DNA of 9,259 nt from Paludibacteraceae bacterium (GCA_017550055.1 JAFYMM010000169.1:1-9259), one strand, 5' to 3'. Shown: positions 1-7,367, counted from the stretch's first letter. Notes: generated by a model from the sequence alone, not told the origin. Program-made: numbers and translations.

Positions 1-281
1 AAATTGCCACGCATTTGGTTGAGTGCAATAGTATGAGCAGCAGCAGATTGAGCATTGATGAGGTCGGCTACGGCTTCGGCTTGCGAGAGGTCGAGGCGAC
101 CATTGAGAAATGCGCGTTGAGTGAATTCGCCAGGACCGGCCATGCGTGCACCAGCGGCGATGAGTAGGCGGAGAATTTCTTGTTGGATGTAGATAGAGCC
201 GTGGCAAGAGATTTCGACAGTGTTTTCACCTGTGAATGAGTGAGGAGCGCGGAAGATGGCAACTATGACTTCGTCAATTAA
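1..281 (-). CDS. mnmE: tRNA modification GTPase MnmE (TrmE), fragment; 5' end missing at a repeat array, 3' end beyond the window
   Basis: MnmE with MnmG modifies the wobble uridine (cmnm5U34) of certain tRNAs, using a folate-binding N-terminal domain and a G domain. Read on the minus strand from 281 to 3 (93 codons), the frame gives LIDEVIVAIFRAPHSFTGEN, then EISCHG, AGPGEFTQRAFLNGRLDLSQ and AEAVADLI. These are hallmark blocks of the MnmE N-terminal (formyl-folate-binding, dimerising) domain. The helical and GTPase domains would lie left of the window. The family normally has about 60-67 residues before this point, including a GG-containing beta-strand near the start. Here homology ends at about 281, directly at a heptamer repeat. 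The same frame stays open to 494 but reads low-complexity sequence (repeats of FLIPHSS) and AT-rich sequence with no MnmE resemblance. It has no ATG upstream of the homology and only a TTG at 413-411. I am sure of the family. Whether the gene is broken or merely re-started is uncertain. Confidence 0.85.
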
Positions 282-282
282 A

Positions 283-352
283 AATGAGGAATGAGGAATG
301 AGAAATGAGGAATGAAGAATGAGGAGTGAGGAATAAGGAGTTGAGAGTTGAA
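283..352. repeat. Degenerate heptamer tandem repeat array A (ten AATGAGG-type units)
   Basis: Ten consecutive 7-bp units can be read without gaps: AATGAGG (283-289), AATGAGG, AATGAGA, AATGAGG, AATGAAG, AATGAGG, AGTGAGG, AATAAGG, AGTTGAG and AGTTGAA (346-352). Units are cleanest at the mnmE side and decay toward the promoter side. The array lies between the mnmE fragment and the glucosaminidase promoter, and the same unit recurs at 1425-1459 in the same orientation. Seven is not a multiple of three, so each minus-strand frame cycles through the same seven codons (P-H-S-S-F-L-I) with no stop, while the plus strand meets TGA. There are no spacers, so it is not a CRISPR array. Function unknown. 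It resembles the short heptameric repeats known from other bacterial phyla. Confidence 0.85.
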
Positions 353-438
353 GAAGAACTGATGATGGGGTTATTTCTAAATTGACTGAAAAAAATTGAT
401 ATTTTGTGTACAAAAACCATATTATCTTGGCAAAAACC

Positions 439-469
439 TTGAATAATTCACAAAAAAATTGTATCTTTG
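439..469 (+). promoter_or_regulatory. Bacteroidota-type promoter for the glucosaminidase gene
   Basis: A TTG at 439-441 (the -33 element, weak) is followed after 20 bp by TATCTTTG at 462-469. This matches the Bacteroidota -7 consensus TAnnTTTG, read by the group's divergent sigma factor. Transcription would start near 475, giving a leader of about 20 nt before the ATG at 497. The -7 box forms one arm of an inverted repeat, TATCTT (462-467) and AAGATA (471-476). A near copy, TATCTTGGCAA, lies at 423-433, with TTTTG at 402-406 but only 16 bp between, so it may be a second weak promoter or a relic. Positions 353-400 hold nothing I recognise. Confidence 0.65.
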
Positions 470-496
470 CAAGATAATTTGCAAACCTAAGAAATT

Positions 497-1426
497 ATGA
501 AAAAAACATTATCATTAGTACTTACAAGCTTTTTCATTATCAGTTCATTAAATGCTCAATCGCGCAATCCGAAATATGAGGCGTATATTGAAAAATATTC
601 AGAATTTGCTATTCAATGTCAGAATGAGCATCATATTCCAGCGAGTATCACCTTGGCACAAGGTATTTTGGAAAGTGGTGCGGGCGAAAGTTCGTTAGCA
701 AAAGAGTGTAATAATCACTTCGGTATTAAATGTGGAAGTGAGTGGTATGGTCGTTCGACTCGCAAAGATGATGACAGACCAAATGAGTGTTTCCGTTGTT
801 ATAAATCAGTGAAAGAATCGTATAACGACCACGCTGCATTTTTGAAACGTCAACGCTATGCTTTTTTGTATGATTATAAAATAACAGATTATAAATCATG
901 GGCTCATGGTTTAAAACAAGCTGGATATGCCACAGACCCTAAATATCCACAAAAGTTGATAAATATAATTGAGACATACAATCTATATGAGTTTGACACC
1001 CAAGGTAGCAAGAAAACAGGTGGAGAAGCTAAACGTGAAAAACAGATAAAAAAAGACTCTAATCTCGCTGAAGACCAATTGTTCGGCTATGTAGAAATAA
1101 TAAACAATGGTGTGCGTTGTTATAAACTAATAACAGACGATTCATTCAAAAACATATCAAAAGCTACGGGTATAAGTATCAAACGCTTGTTGTATTACAA
1201 CGACCTACCATCAGAAGTTGACCTATACCGCGATGATTATGTATATTTGGCAAAAAAACGTGCTACAACCAAGAAACGTAAGCCTATGCACAAAGTGAGC
1301 GCAGGAGAAAGTATGCACTCAATCGCACAAGAATATGGTATCACACTCAAGGCTTTATACAAACTAAACGACCTTGAATATGGCACACCTGCCAAAGTGG
1401 GTATGAAGCTTAAACTACATAAATAA
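497..1426 (+). CDS. Secreted GH73 N-acetylglucosaminidase with two C-terminal LysM domains
   Basis: This is a peptidoglycan hydrolase of the FlgJ/AcmA-like glucosaminidase family (GH73), which cuts between GlcNAc and MurNAc in the glycan. Residues 1-20 are a signal peptide with likely cleavage at LNA/QS. The catalytic domain spans about 24-165. ITLAQGILESGAGES places the general-acid glutamate at E59, NNHFGIKCG follows at 73-80, and YATDPKY at 144-150 is the family's C-terminal signature. A basic linker (about 170-195) leads to two LysM peptidoglycan-binding domains: about 206-252 (weaker) and about 264-308 (clear, HKVSAGESMHSIAQEYGI). At 309 aa the length is normal for such a protein. It has its own promoter and no Shine-Dalgarno sequence. 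Its stop codon lies inside the second heptamer array, so the gene is flanked by both arrays. Probable roles are cell separation or wall turnover. The family is certain; the specific role is inferred. Confidence 0.92.
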   Translation: MKKTLSLVLTSFFIISSLNAQSRNPKYEAYIEKYSEFAIQCQNEHHIPASITLAQGILESGAGESSLAKECNNHFGIKCGSEWYGRSTRKDDDRPNECFRCYKSVKESYNDHAAFLKRQRYAFLYDYKITDYKSWAHGLKQAGYATDPKYPQKLINIIETYNLYEFDTQGSKKTGGEAKREKQIKKDSNLAEDQLFGYVEIINNGVRCYKLITDDSFKNISKATGISIKRLLYYNDLPSEVDLYRDDYVYLAKKRATTKKRKPMHKVSAGESMHSIAQEYGITLKALYKLNDLEYGTPAKVGMKLKLHK

Positions 1427-1459
1427 TGAGGAATGAGGAATGAGGAATGAGGAGTGGGA
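1425..1459. repeat. Heptamer tandem repeat array B (four exact AATGAGG units plus one variant)
   Basis: Four perfect AATGAGG units (1425-1431, 1432-1438, 1439-1445, 1446-1452) are followed by AGTGGGA (1453-1459). The first unit shares its AA with the TAA stop codon of the glucosaminidase gene (1424-1426). The sequence and orientation match array A, 1.07 kb upstream, but here the units are nearly undegenerated. The rest of the 62-bp intergenic gap is A/T-rich, and I see no convincing promoter for the next gene there, so read-through from the upstream gene is possible. Confidence 0.85.
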
Positions 1460-1488
1460 ATTAAAAAGAATTATTTTATAATTTTATA

Positions 1489-2736
1489 ATGAAGAAAATT
1501 GTATTTTTTGTTTTATTAATTTTGGTAGGCAGTGTGGTCGAGGCTTCGACTATACCAACAAATCTACCTGAATATAAGGTCATTATACCATCGCGAACAG
1601 ATAAAGTGAGGAGTATATCAGACTCAGCAAAATTTTATCTTGTAACTTGCGAGCCAGCAAAAGAGATATATGAACGCTTTGGACATTCAGGCATTAGAGT
1701 GTATGACCCTGAGACAAAAATAGATGAGGTGTTCCATTGGGGCTTGTTCTCATTTGATACGCCTAATTTTGTAGGTCGTTTTATTTCGGGCAATACAGAC
1801 TACGAAATGGGAGTATATAGCACCAAATTTTTTCTGCCACAATACGTTGAACGAGGCTCATCGGTATATGCACAAGAATTGAATTTAACAACAGAACAAA
1901 AACATGCGCTATGGGCTAAACTGTGGGATAATTATCGACCAGAAAACAGAAAATATCGCTACAACTTCATATATGACAACTGCGCTACCCGACCATATCA
2001 GATGATTTTGGATGCCTATGAAGGCAATGTTATATCGTCGGTGGATTTGGGAGAATTAACCTATCGCGATATTATAGACAAATACGTAGCACCAAACACA
2101 CTATACAACTTGGGTATCAGCCTAATAGTTGGTAGCGAAGCAGATAAAAATATAACTACAGAAGAATGTGTATCTTTTCCGCTATATACACAATTTGTAT
2201 TGGACCATACGAAAATAATTAGCACTAACGAAAATATTGTAGTCAACACAGAAATACTGCATCAAGCAGAATTTAAGCCACTACATATCAACACAATGGC
2301 ATATAATACATTCACTATAATAGCTACAATTTTGATACTTATTTGTATCGTATTCTATATGCTCAAGAAAAGATATATGCCTGTGTTGACACAATTGATA
2401 CTGATAGTATCGGGGTTGGTCGGCATTATAATAGCGTATCTCTGGTTTTGCTCGCACCACCCATTAGTAAGCAACAACTATAACATATTGTGGTGCAATC
2501 CGTTGAACTTGATATTTGGTATATTATTGTTCACAAGAAGAACATTCATGCCAAAAGCAAAAATGATTATTGCCATCGCTTTGCACTTGATATCGATATT
2601 GTTTTTACTCGTTATTATTTTCGATTTACAAAACATCAATGCATCGGTGCCAATGTTGTGGTTAATGACTGCTTATGCCCTATCGACAGTTGCCTTCACA
2701 TACAAAAATCAATTAAAAAATTCATCTCGCAAATAA
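1489..2736 (+). CDS. Lnb-like lipoprotein N-acyltransferase family membrane protein (formerly DUF4105)
   Basis: The architecture is a signal peptide or anchor (1-19, VEA/ST), a periplasmic domain (about 45-240) and five hydrophobic segments (about 272-292, 298-320, 335-349, 357-378 and 386-404). This is the layout of the Bacteroidota Lnb family, whose studied members transfer an acyl chain to the N-terminal cysteine of lipoproteins in place of Lnt. Family blocks visible in the soluble domain are LVTCEPAKEIYERFGHSGIR (51-70), FHWGLFSFDTPNF (82-94), NYRPENRKYRY (148-158) and FIYDNCATRPY (160-170). H66 and C165 are the likely catalytic pair, as in a papain-like thiol fold. The loop HHPLVSNNYNILWCNPLNL after the second membrane segment is also typical. 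The ATG at 1489 is chosen because it gives a proper signal sequence. The gene sits 3 bp upstream of the phosphatase-like gene, so the two are very probably cotranscribed. Family assignment is strong; activity on lipoproteins is inferred, because the family has several paralogues per genome. Confidence 0.82.
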   Translation: MKKIVFFVLLILVGSVVEASTIPTNLPEYKVIIPSRTDKVRSISDSAKFYLVTCEPAKEIYERFGHSGIRVYDPETKIDEVFHWGLFSFDTPNFVGRFISGNTDYEMGVYSTKFFLPQYVERGSSVYAQELNLTTEQKHALWAKLWDNYRPENRKYRYNFIYDNCATRPYQMILDAYEGNVISSVDLGELTYRDIIDKYVAPNTLYNLGISLIVGSEADKNITTEECVSFPLYTQFVLDHTKIISTNENIVVNTEILHQAEFKPLHINTMAYNTFTIIATILILICIVFYMLKKRYMPVLTQLILIVSGLVGIIIAYLWFCSHHPLVSNNYNILWCNPLNLIFGILLFTRRTFMPKAKMIIAIALHLISILFLLVIIFDLQNINASVPMLWLMTAYALSTVAFTYKNQLKNSSRK

Positions 2737-2739
2737 AAC

Positions 2740-4326
2740 ATGAATATACTGCGTAATATAATTTGCATTTGTGCAATTTGTATATCTACACACTTTGCTA
2801 CCGCTCAAATAACAAAAACTCCACCACGACTAACAGTAATAATATCTATCAATGGATTAGACAATTACGAAATTGAGACGTTCAGCAAAATGTTAGAGCC
2901 AAATGGTATGCGAAAACTAATAAGTGGTTTTTACAATCCAAACGCTAGTTGTTCGTATATGGTGACAGGAGCAACAACCGATTATGCCTCAATAATGACA
3001 GGCTCTACGCCTCATTATCATGGCATTATTGCCAATAAATTTTATTCTTTGATAGACGATAATATCGTGTCGTGCATCGACGATGCTCGTTATGAAGGAA
3101 TAAACACAAAAGAGATGGTGTCGCCACGATTATTGCAAGCAACTACCCTAGCCGACCAAATAAAATTGAACAATCCAAAATCAAAAGTATATGCCATTGG
3201 TCTCAACGCAGAATCAGCAATAATGCTAGGAGGACACTTAGCCGATGGAGCAATATGGTTTGATGATGCAAATGCAGGCATCTGCACTTCAACATTTTAT
3301 GACAAAGGATTGCCTCGCTGGGCAGAAAAAATAAACAGAAATGGATTGATACGCTCGACATGTGCAAACGATTGGCAACCAATGTTTTCATTACCATCAT
3401 ATCAATATGCACCGAATGGGTCGTATCTAAATGGAGAAAAACCTACTTTTATCAAATTCTCGGACGGCGATGACAATTATGATTTTATGAAAAAATTTCG
3501 TCAATCTCCATTTATCAACGATATAATCAAAGAGTTAGCAACACGAGCTATCAGAGACGAGCAACTCGGCACAGATAATGCCACTGACTTGCTTTGTGTT
3601 GAATTCAATGCACATTCGCCATTCGACACCTACACGATGTGTGCCGAAAATGAAGATTTAATAACTCGTCTTGACCGCAATATTAAATCACTACTCGAAG
3701 TGATAGAAATTTCGGTAGGTTTGGATAATTCCCTTATTGTGCTTACTGCACCTAACAACAATCCAAACCAAACACCACAAAACGACCCTCGTTTAGCTTC
3801 AGGCACATTCAATTCGCGCCGAGCTATGGCACTATTAAACTCTTACCTCATGGCAATATATGGGCAAGGAAGATGGATATCGGGCTATTATGACAAAAAT
3901 ATTAGTCTTAATAAATCGCTTATTGAAGACGAAAATATTAAAATGGCAGAAATACAAGACTATGTTGCTCAGTTTATGTTAGAATTTTCGGGTGTACACA
4001 CAGCGATACCAGCCTATCAGATACAAACAGCAGCGAGTTTGCCAAACGATATGCCATCGCGCATGCGCAATTCGCACTACAAAAACAGATCAGGCGATGT
4101 AGTATTTACCCTACTGCCAGGATGGGTAGAATATGACGAAAAAGTACAACGAACACTCTACCCTACTATAACTCAGCCATATACACCCATCGCTATTTGG
4201 AATAAAGAGATAAAACACACCAAAAGCGATATAATGATTGAAGATTTGTGTGCTACACTATGTCGCATCCTACAAATTCCTTATCCAAATGCGTGTATTG
4301 GGAAACCATATCAAATAGAACACTAA
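2740..4326 (+). CDS. PafA-like alkaline phosphatase superfamily protein, probably catalytically dead
   Basis: This is an exported protein (signal peptide 1-22, ATA/Q) with the alkaline phosphatase/phosphodiesterase fold, closest in layout to PafA monoesterases: MTGSTPHYHGIIANKFY (86-102), GHLADGAIWFDDANAG (165-180), TSTFYDKGLPRWAEKIN (183-199), LITRLDRNIKSLLEVI (307-322) and VAQFMLEFSGV (409-419). The catalytic positions are altered. The first metal Asp of the VxxD strand is N38 (SINGLD). The nucleophile Thr position aligns to A78 (VTGATTDYASIMTG), although the active-site Asn (N99) remains. The Lys and Arg that bind phosphate in PafA align to N156 and E158. The usual D-x3-H ligand motif is FNAHSPFD (289-296). 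TADHG is TAPNN (336-340). The YDTHVPL His is absent (PYTPIAIW, 480-487). The frame is intact over 528 aa, so it looks like a maintained pseudoenzyme rather than a decaying gene. It follows the Lnb-like gene by 3 bp. The fold is confident; loss of activity is inferred from motif alignment by eye. Confidence 0.8.
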   Translation: MNILRNIICICAICISTHFATAQITKTPPRLTVIISINGLDNYEIETFSKMLEPNGMRKLISGFYNPNASCSYMVTGATTDYASIMTGSTPHYHGIIANKFYSLIDDNIVSCIDDARYEGINTKEMVSPRLLQATTLADQIKLNNPKSKVYAIGLNAESAIMLGGHLADGAIWFDDANAGICTSTFYDKGLPRWAEKINRNGLIRSTCANDWQPMFSLPSYQYAPNGSYLNGEKPTFIKFSDGDDNYDFMKKFRQSPFINDIIKELATRAIRDEQLGTDNATDLLCVEFNAHSPFDTYTMCAENEDLITRLDRNIKSLLEVIEISVGLDNSLIVLTAPNNNPNQTPQNDPRLASGTFNSRRAMALLNSYLMAIYGQGRWISGYYDKNISLNKSLIEDENIKMAEIQDYVAQFMLEFSGVHTAIPAYQIQTAASLPNDMPSRMRNSHYKNRSGDVVFTLLPGWVEYDEKVQRTLYPTITQPYTPIAIWNKEIKHTKSDIMIEDLCATLCRILQIPYPNACIGKPYQIEH

Positions 4327-4396
4327 TTTTTTTAAGTTCAAAACAAAAAAAACACGAAATTCATAGAAGTACCTGATAGTTAATTTTCTATTCAAC

Positions 4397-7354
4397 ATGA
4401 AATTCTTACAACAAATAGCAAAAATATATGCAGAGAAGTTGACTCCTACGGCTCAACTTCTTTTTGTTTTTCCTAATCGTCGAGCAGGATTATTTTTTCG
4501 CAAAGAGCTACTTGCATTAGTAAAAAAGCCTCTATTTGCACCTAACATCACTGACATCAATTCACTTGCAGCTACACTTTCTCCACTGCAAAAAGCCAAC
4601 GATATCGAATTGCTATTTGCTCTCTACGAATCATACGTACATGTACGTTCACAACACACCGACGAAATAGAATCAATCGACACATTCGTTCCTTTTGGTA
4701 CAACCCTATTGGGCGATTTCAACGAAATAGATAAATATCTCATTGATACTAAACTGCTTTTTAGCAATATTGCCGACCTAAAAGGCATCAATGACCAATC
4801 TCAATTCCTTACGAAACAACAAATTGAAGCATTAAACTCATTTTGGGGCAATGTGCAAAATGAGCATAACGAAAATCTATCTTTCAACCACCAATTTATA
4901 TCTCTATGGGATGACCTATACGAAATATACACTCATTTTACAGAAACACTCATAGCAAAAGGCATTGGTTATGATGGTCTTATTTATCGCACTACGATAG
5001 AAAATCTTTTAAACCCAAGCTCTAAATTTTCAGCTCCCGACTCAATCATTTTTATTGGTTTTAACTCACTCACTACCAGCGAATATCGCATATTCAAACA
5101 TTTTCAACAATTAGGTATAGCCGATTTCTATTTCGACTATCCTTCTTGCTATAATACACCTTCGCCATTTGCCTCTACAGTTGCAAGATATTATGACCGC
5201 AATCTCAAGGAATTTCCTTCTCGTTATACATACACTCAACCATCTGAGCCTCACATACCAAACATCAATATCCATAGCACTCCATCAGCAACCAACCAAA
5301 TAAACGTAGCGTGCTCACTTCTAGCAACTAACACATCACTCCTAACACCCAATTCAACTGCTATCCTCCTTGCCGATGAATCATTGATGCCTTCGCTCAT
5401 ACAACAATTACCGAATAATATAGAAAAAATCAACATCACAATGGGTTATCCACTTTCGATAACTCCTATAGCTACACTTATAAATCATATACTCACCCTA
5501 CAAACTGAAATTACAAACAATCGTGCCGGCATTGCGCAATTCTATTACAAACCTCTGATAAGTATACTATCACACAGCAACATACAAAAAATCTACCCTA
5601 CATCTTCGGCCAAAATAATAGACCAAATAACTCGTGCAAATTACATCCGCATCACAGCTCAAGAGCTACACAACATAATCAATAAACTCAACGCTGATGA
5701 TAAAGAAAAACAATTCTTCACCACACTCTTCACACCTCACACCACAGCCAATGAACTGATAGATTATTTAAGCAATATAATATCTCAACTCACACAATTC
5801 AACTTTAATATTTCGACCGAAACAGAATTTCTCTATCAATATCAACAAGTTGTCAACCAACTAAAAACACTTATAACCCCTAACTCCAATCTCGTAACAC
5901 CCAACTTGTTGCGCATGCTAATTATGCGTCTCGCCTCTTCACTTAAAGTGCAATTCAAAGGCGAACCAATAGAAGGTATGCAGATAATGGGTTTACTCGA
6001 AAGTCGCCTACTCGATTTCGAAAACATAATACTGATCGGTTTTAATGACCAAAAAGTACCAGGCAACAAATCAGTCAACTCTATCATACCATACAATTTA
6101 CGTCGTGCCTATAGTCTTCCTACTCACGAAATTAGCGATGCTATTCAAGCCTACAATTTCTATCGTACGCTCTATCACACACAAAACATACACCTCATCT
6201 ACGATTCACGCAACGAAGGAGCGCAAAACGAAATATCTCGCTATTTCTATCAACTACAATACCTTCTAAATGCTCCTATCAAGCAATATAACTACCAACT
6301 ACAAATACAAAACACAAGCAACGAAACAGAAGAAAACAGACAAATTACAATCAACAAAACCTCCGAAATTATAAATAAACTCAATGTTTACAAAACCTCA
6401 AATTCGGCGTTATCGGCTAGTTGCTTAAAAGATTACATTGCTTGTCCTCTACGCTTCTATTTCAGCACTATTGCAAGCATCAAATCACCTAACGAAATCA
6501 AAGAAACAGGCGAATCGAGCCTTCTCGGACGCATCTACCATAAGGCTATGGAGTTGTATTACAACCAGTATGCCATTCCTCAACAACTTGAAAAACAAGA
6601 AATCACTCAACTCATCCACAACGCATTTATCGAGGAAGGAACTGCGTCGAACAAACAAGTACAAATCACAGGCTTCAACTCCCTTATCTTCAATCTTGTA
6701 TATCAATTTATCGAAAACACAATCAACTTTGATATAGCACGATACGAACAAGACCAATTCAGCTCTGTGCAATCCGAGGTAGAGATAAATTTCTTTTGTG
6801 ACTATGTTCATTTTAAAGGTTATATCGACCGTATCGACCAAACAAATGAGACAATAAACATAATTGACTATAAAACCACGATATCAAAAACAAAAAAAGA
6901 TATCAATATTTTAGATTTGTTCACATCTCACGAAAGTGCTTATAACGAATTATTCCAAATAATTCTCTACTGCCACATCTATAGCTCTATACAACCAACT
7001 TCTCGTCAAACGCTCAAAATACGCCCTCTACTCTATAAAACCTACGAACTATCAAAATCAAACACCGAGCTACATACAATCACGCTACAAGTGCCTAATC
7101 AACTCCTCAACCCTAATAATTTACCACCATTCGACACTCAACTCAACGATATAGACACCGACAAAAATAGTTGCACTACAATAGATGTTACCGACTATGC
7201 TCTTATTGCTACACCATTCGAATGGCTATTACAAAAGATGCTCAACGACATCTACAATCCAAATATTCCTTTTGCAACAAACGAAAATTCGACAGAAGAA
7301 AAAGCTTGCAAATTCTGTACATATAAAATAATATGTAAGAAAAATAAGGAGTAA
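4397..7354 (+). CDS. addB: AddB-like helicase/nuclease subunit (PD-(D/E)XK nuclease, Fe-S cluster type)
   Basis: AddB pairs with AddA (a UvrD-like helicase/nuclease) to resect double-strand breaks up to Chi-type sites, the counterpart of RecBCD. At 985 aa this has the normal length. The N-terminal part is an inactivated superfamily 1 helicase: LLFVFPNRRAGLFFRKEL (21-38) replaces a Walker A motif, as in Bacteroidota homologues. Helicase-like blocks are EGMQIMGLLESRLLDFENI (526-544), GFNDQKVPG (548-556) and LRRAYSLP (568-575). The C-terminal PD-(D/E)XK nuclease looks intact: H715 (GRIYHKAME), D811 (GYIDRID), D824 and K826 (IIDYKTT), and Q854 (ELFQIILY). Four Fe-S cysteines match the AddB pattern: C683 (IACPLRFYF), then C971, C974 and C980 (CKFCTYKIIC). 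No addA is in the window. A 70-bp gap precedes the gene, with no clear -7 box. The coding strand is strikingly C-rich and G-poor. The assignment is firm at family level. Confidence 0.88.
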   Translation: MKFLQQIAKIYAEKLTPTAQLLFVFPNRRAGLFFRKELLALVKKPLFAPNITDINSLAATLSPLQKANDIELLFALYESYVHVRSQHTDEIESIDTFVPFGTTLLGDFNEIDKYLIDTKLLFSNIADLKGINDQSQFLTKQQIEALNSFWGNVQNEHNENLSFNHQFISLWDDLYEIYTHFTETLIAKGIGYDGLIYRTTIENLLNPSSKFSAPDSIIFIGFNSLTTSEYRIFKHFQQLGIADFYFDYPSCYNTPSPFASTVARYYDRNLKEFPSRYTYTQPSEPHIPNINIHSTPSATNQINVACSLLATNTSLLTPNSTAILLADESLMPSLIQQLPNNIEKINITMGYPLSITPIATLINHILTLQTEITNNRAGIAQFYYKPLISILSHSNIQKIYPTSSAKIIDQITRANYIRITAQELHNIINKLNADDKEKQFFTTLFTPHTTANELIDYLSNIISQLTQFNFNISTETEFLYQYQQVVNQLKTLITPNSNLVTPNLLRMLIMRLASSLKVQFKGEPIEGMQIMGLLESRLLDFENIILIGFNDQKVPGNKSVNSIIPYNLRRAYSLPTHEISDAIQAYNFYRTLYHTQNIHLIYDSRNEGAQNEISRYFYQLQYLLNAPIKQYNYQLQIQNTSNETEENRQITINKTSEIINKLNVYKTSNSALSASCLKDYIACPLRFYFSTIASIKSPNEIKETGESSLLGRIYHKAMELYYNQYAIPQQLEKQEITQLIHNAFIEEGTASNKQVQITGFNSLIFNLVYQFIENTINFDIARYEQDQFSSVQSEVEINFFCDYVHFKGYIDRIDQTNETINIIDYKTTISKTKKDINILDLFTSHESAYNELFQIILYCHIYSSIQPTSRQTLKIRPLLYKTYELSKSNTELHTITLQVPNQLLNPNNLPPFDTQLNDIDTDKNSCTTIDVTDYALIATPFEWLLQKMLNDIYNPNIPFATNENSTEEKACKFCTYKIICKKNKE

Positions 7355-7367
7355 TATTCTATTTTTC
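7339..7367 (+). terminator. Weak hairpin at the end of the addB-like gene, possible terminator
   Basis: GAAAAATA (7339-7346) and TATTTTTC (7360-7367) form a perfect 8-bp inverted repeat with a 13-nt loop spanning the TAA stop (7352-7354). A T-run follows at 7372-7377. The stem has a single G-C pair, so it would be very weak as an intrinsic terminator and could be chance in AT-rich DNA. Its place between the end of addB and the next promoter is the only other support. Confidence 0.2.

Noticed and set aside
68..262. A 64-codon minus-strand open frame
   Set aside because: It overlaps the MnmE frame out of phase; only the MnmE frame shows family motifs.
283..352. Possible CRISPR array or mini-satellite-like phage site
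   Set aside because: Units are contiguous 7-mers with no spacers and no palindromic repeat, and no cas genes are near.
275..423. Short minus-strand ATG frame upstream of mnmE (begins MVFVHKIS)
   Set aside because: It is low-complexity, ends at a TGA just after the repeat, is in a different frame from mnmE and shows no family resemblance.
482..489. TAGGTTTG on the minus strand as a promoter for mnmE
   Set aside because: It matches the -7 pattern, but no -33 element lies 19-21 bp upstream and no MnmE start follows; likely chance next to the plus-strand promoter.
2490..2756. An 88-codon plus-strand frame overlapping the end of the Lnb-like gene
   Set aside because: It is a shifted-frame reading of membrane-segment codons; the Lnb-like frame explains the DNA and leads to the next gene at 3 bp.
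4327..4396. Intergenic gap before addB examined for a promoter or terminator
   Set aside because: Only a poor -7 match (TAATTTTC) and A/T runs without a stem; not supportable as a feature.
6485..6841. A 118-codon antisense frame inside the addB-like gene
   Set aside because: It lies opposite the nuclease domain, whose motifs are clearly coding, and it has no recognisable domain.
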